The notes below the pieces were generated by a model. It did no database searches. It had not been told where the DNA came from and worked only from the letters and a program-made list of their open reading frames with translations. Source: CAYVFC01 sp964450715 (GTDB taxonomy: Bacteria; Myxococcota_A; Polyangia; Polyangiales; JAFGIB01). Taken from it: a stretch of 40,194 bases of DNA. Position numbers and translations under genes: made by a program. Of the stretch, positions 39,988 to 40,194 are shown in pieces. Positions within the stretch are counted from its first letter, which is position 1. The number at the start of each line of letters is the position of its first letter. The stretch covers positions 1 to 40,194 of the forward strand of contig CAYVFC010000074.1 of NCBI GenBank assembly GCA_964450715.1, read 5' to 3'.

Positions 39988-40141
39988 ATGGACGTCTTCA
40001 GGCTTCGTAACAGCGTCGTTGGGGAGTACGGAGACTACGTTCGGAGCTTTCTGACTATCAGGAATCCGGAGATCGAGCGCCGGGTAGCGGAGGCGATGAG
40101 GGGCGGCTTTTTATGGCCCGACTCGCTGATACAGCTCAACC
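39988..40141 (+). pseudogene. DEAD/DEAH-type helicase gene, first 51 codons, interrupted by IS21-type DNA
   Basis: Behind GGAGGGACGGG the frame MDVFRLRNSVVGEYGDYVRS continues FLTIRNPEIERRVAEAMRGG and FLWPDSLIQLNL. This N-terminus (short helix, YxxYVRSFxxIxxxxIxxxV, then LWPxxLIQLNP) is that of large DEAD/DEAH-box helicases common in defence islands. The expected continuation is lost at residue 51, where an IS21-type terminus starts. The motor motifs are not in the window, so the assignment rests on the N-terminal signature alone. Confidence 0.6.
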
Positions 40142-40194
40142 TGCGTATTCCGCTGAAGCCGATCACTTCTTCCGGGCCAAGCCGATCACCTTTT
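40142..40194. mobile_element. Start of a second IS21-type element, running off the window
   Basis: TGCGTATTCCGCTGAAGCCG opens with the same terminus as the element at 2098-4787 and is followed by two more units (CTTCCGGGCCAAGCCGATC-like). The small differences show that it is a relative or diverged copy rather than an identical end. It interrupts the helicase frame. Confidence 0.8.

Overview
This is a high-GC, lipoprotein-rich bacterial window of the kind seen in Myxococcota and other former Deltaproteobacteria. The pointers are a TIGR02147-family regulator coupled to a lipoprotein gene, several Gly/Ser-rich surface lipoproteins, MopE-like CNGxDDDxDGxVDE motifs, and large REC/TPR proteins without enzymatic outputs. 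The assignment is an inference from family habits; there is no rRNA or other phylogenetic marker.

Layout. (1) 0.5-12.7 kb is a potassium-uptake region. A minus-strand operon (unknown 171-aa protein, ktrB, ktrA, two tiny ORFs) faces a plus-strand operon (histidine kinase, REC-TPR regulator, two TrkA-type proteins, trkH). ktrA is cut by a complete IS21-family element (2098-4787) with a 6-bp target duplication. (2) 12.6-15.7 kb is a patchwork. The 5' parts of trkH and murB each end in an identical 112-bp repeat whose other side is the 3' part of an unrelated gene (groEL, cobK). An RTX/MopE-like lipoprotein lies between them. (3) 15.8-23.3 kb is an island-like stretch. It starts at a 25-bp 3' end of tmRNA (ssrA) and carries two Cys-rich secreted proteins and an AT-rich OLD-nuclease/UvrD-helicase pair resembling a compact Gabija defence system. 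An HTH protein and wrecks of IS701- and IS21-type elements follow. (4) 23.3-30.2 kb holds host-like genes: a 909-aa REC/TPR membrane protein, a TIGR02147/lipoprotein operon, a Gly/Cys-repeat lipoprotein and a vWA lipoprotein. (5) At 30.4 kb the third 112-bp copy joins a lipoprotein 5' end to a trypsin-like protease that lacks its signal peptide start. (6) 31.9-40.2 kb holds an IS5 wreck, a small lipoprotein and a tRNA-Arg 3' fragment. Next to that fragment is an integrative-element module: integrase, 68-aa protein, AEP primase, DUF3987-type ATPase, 34-aa leader ORF, excisionase, an unknown 288-aa gene and an HTH protein. The window closes with the 5' end of a DEAD/DEAH-type helicase gene interrupted by a second IS21-type terminus.

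How the genes fit together. The kinase/regulator pair probably serves the flanking Ktr and Trk potassium transporters; both transporters are broken in this sequence (ktrA by the IS, trkH by the repeat). The OLD/UvrD pair and the helicase fragment are likely anti-phage or anti-plasmid functions on mobile islands. The two HTH proteins of those islands look like paralogs.

The most unusual signal is the set of three perfect 112-bp repeats, each sitting at a junction of two unrelated half genes, including the normally essential murB and groEL. This is either a high-copy intervening or mobile sequence with recombination between copies, or an assembly/library chimera. Raw reads spanning each copy would decide it, and all chimeric gene calls here depend on that answer.
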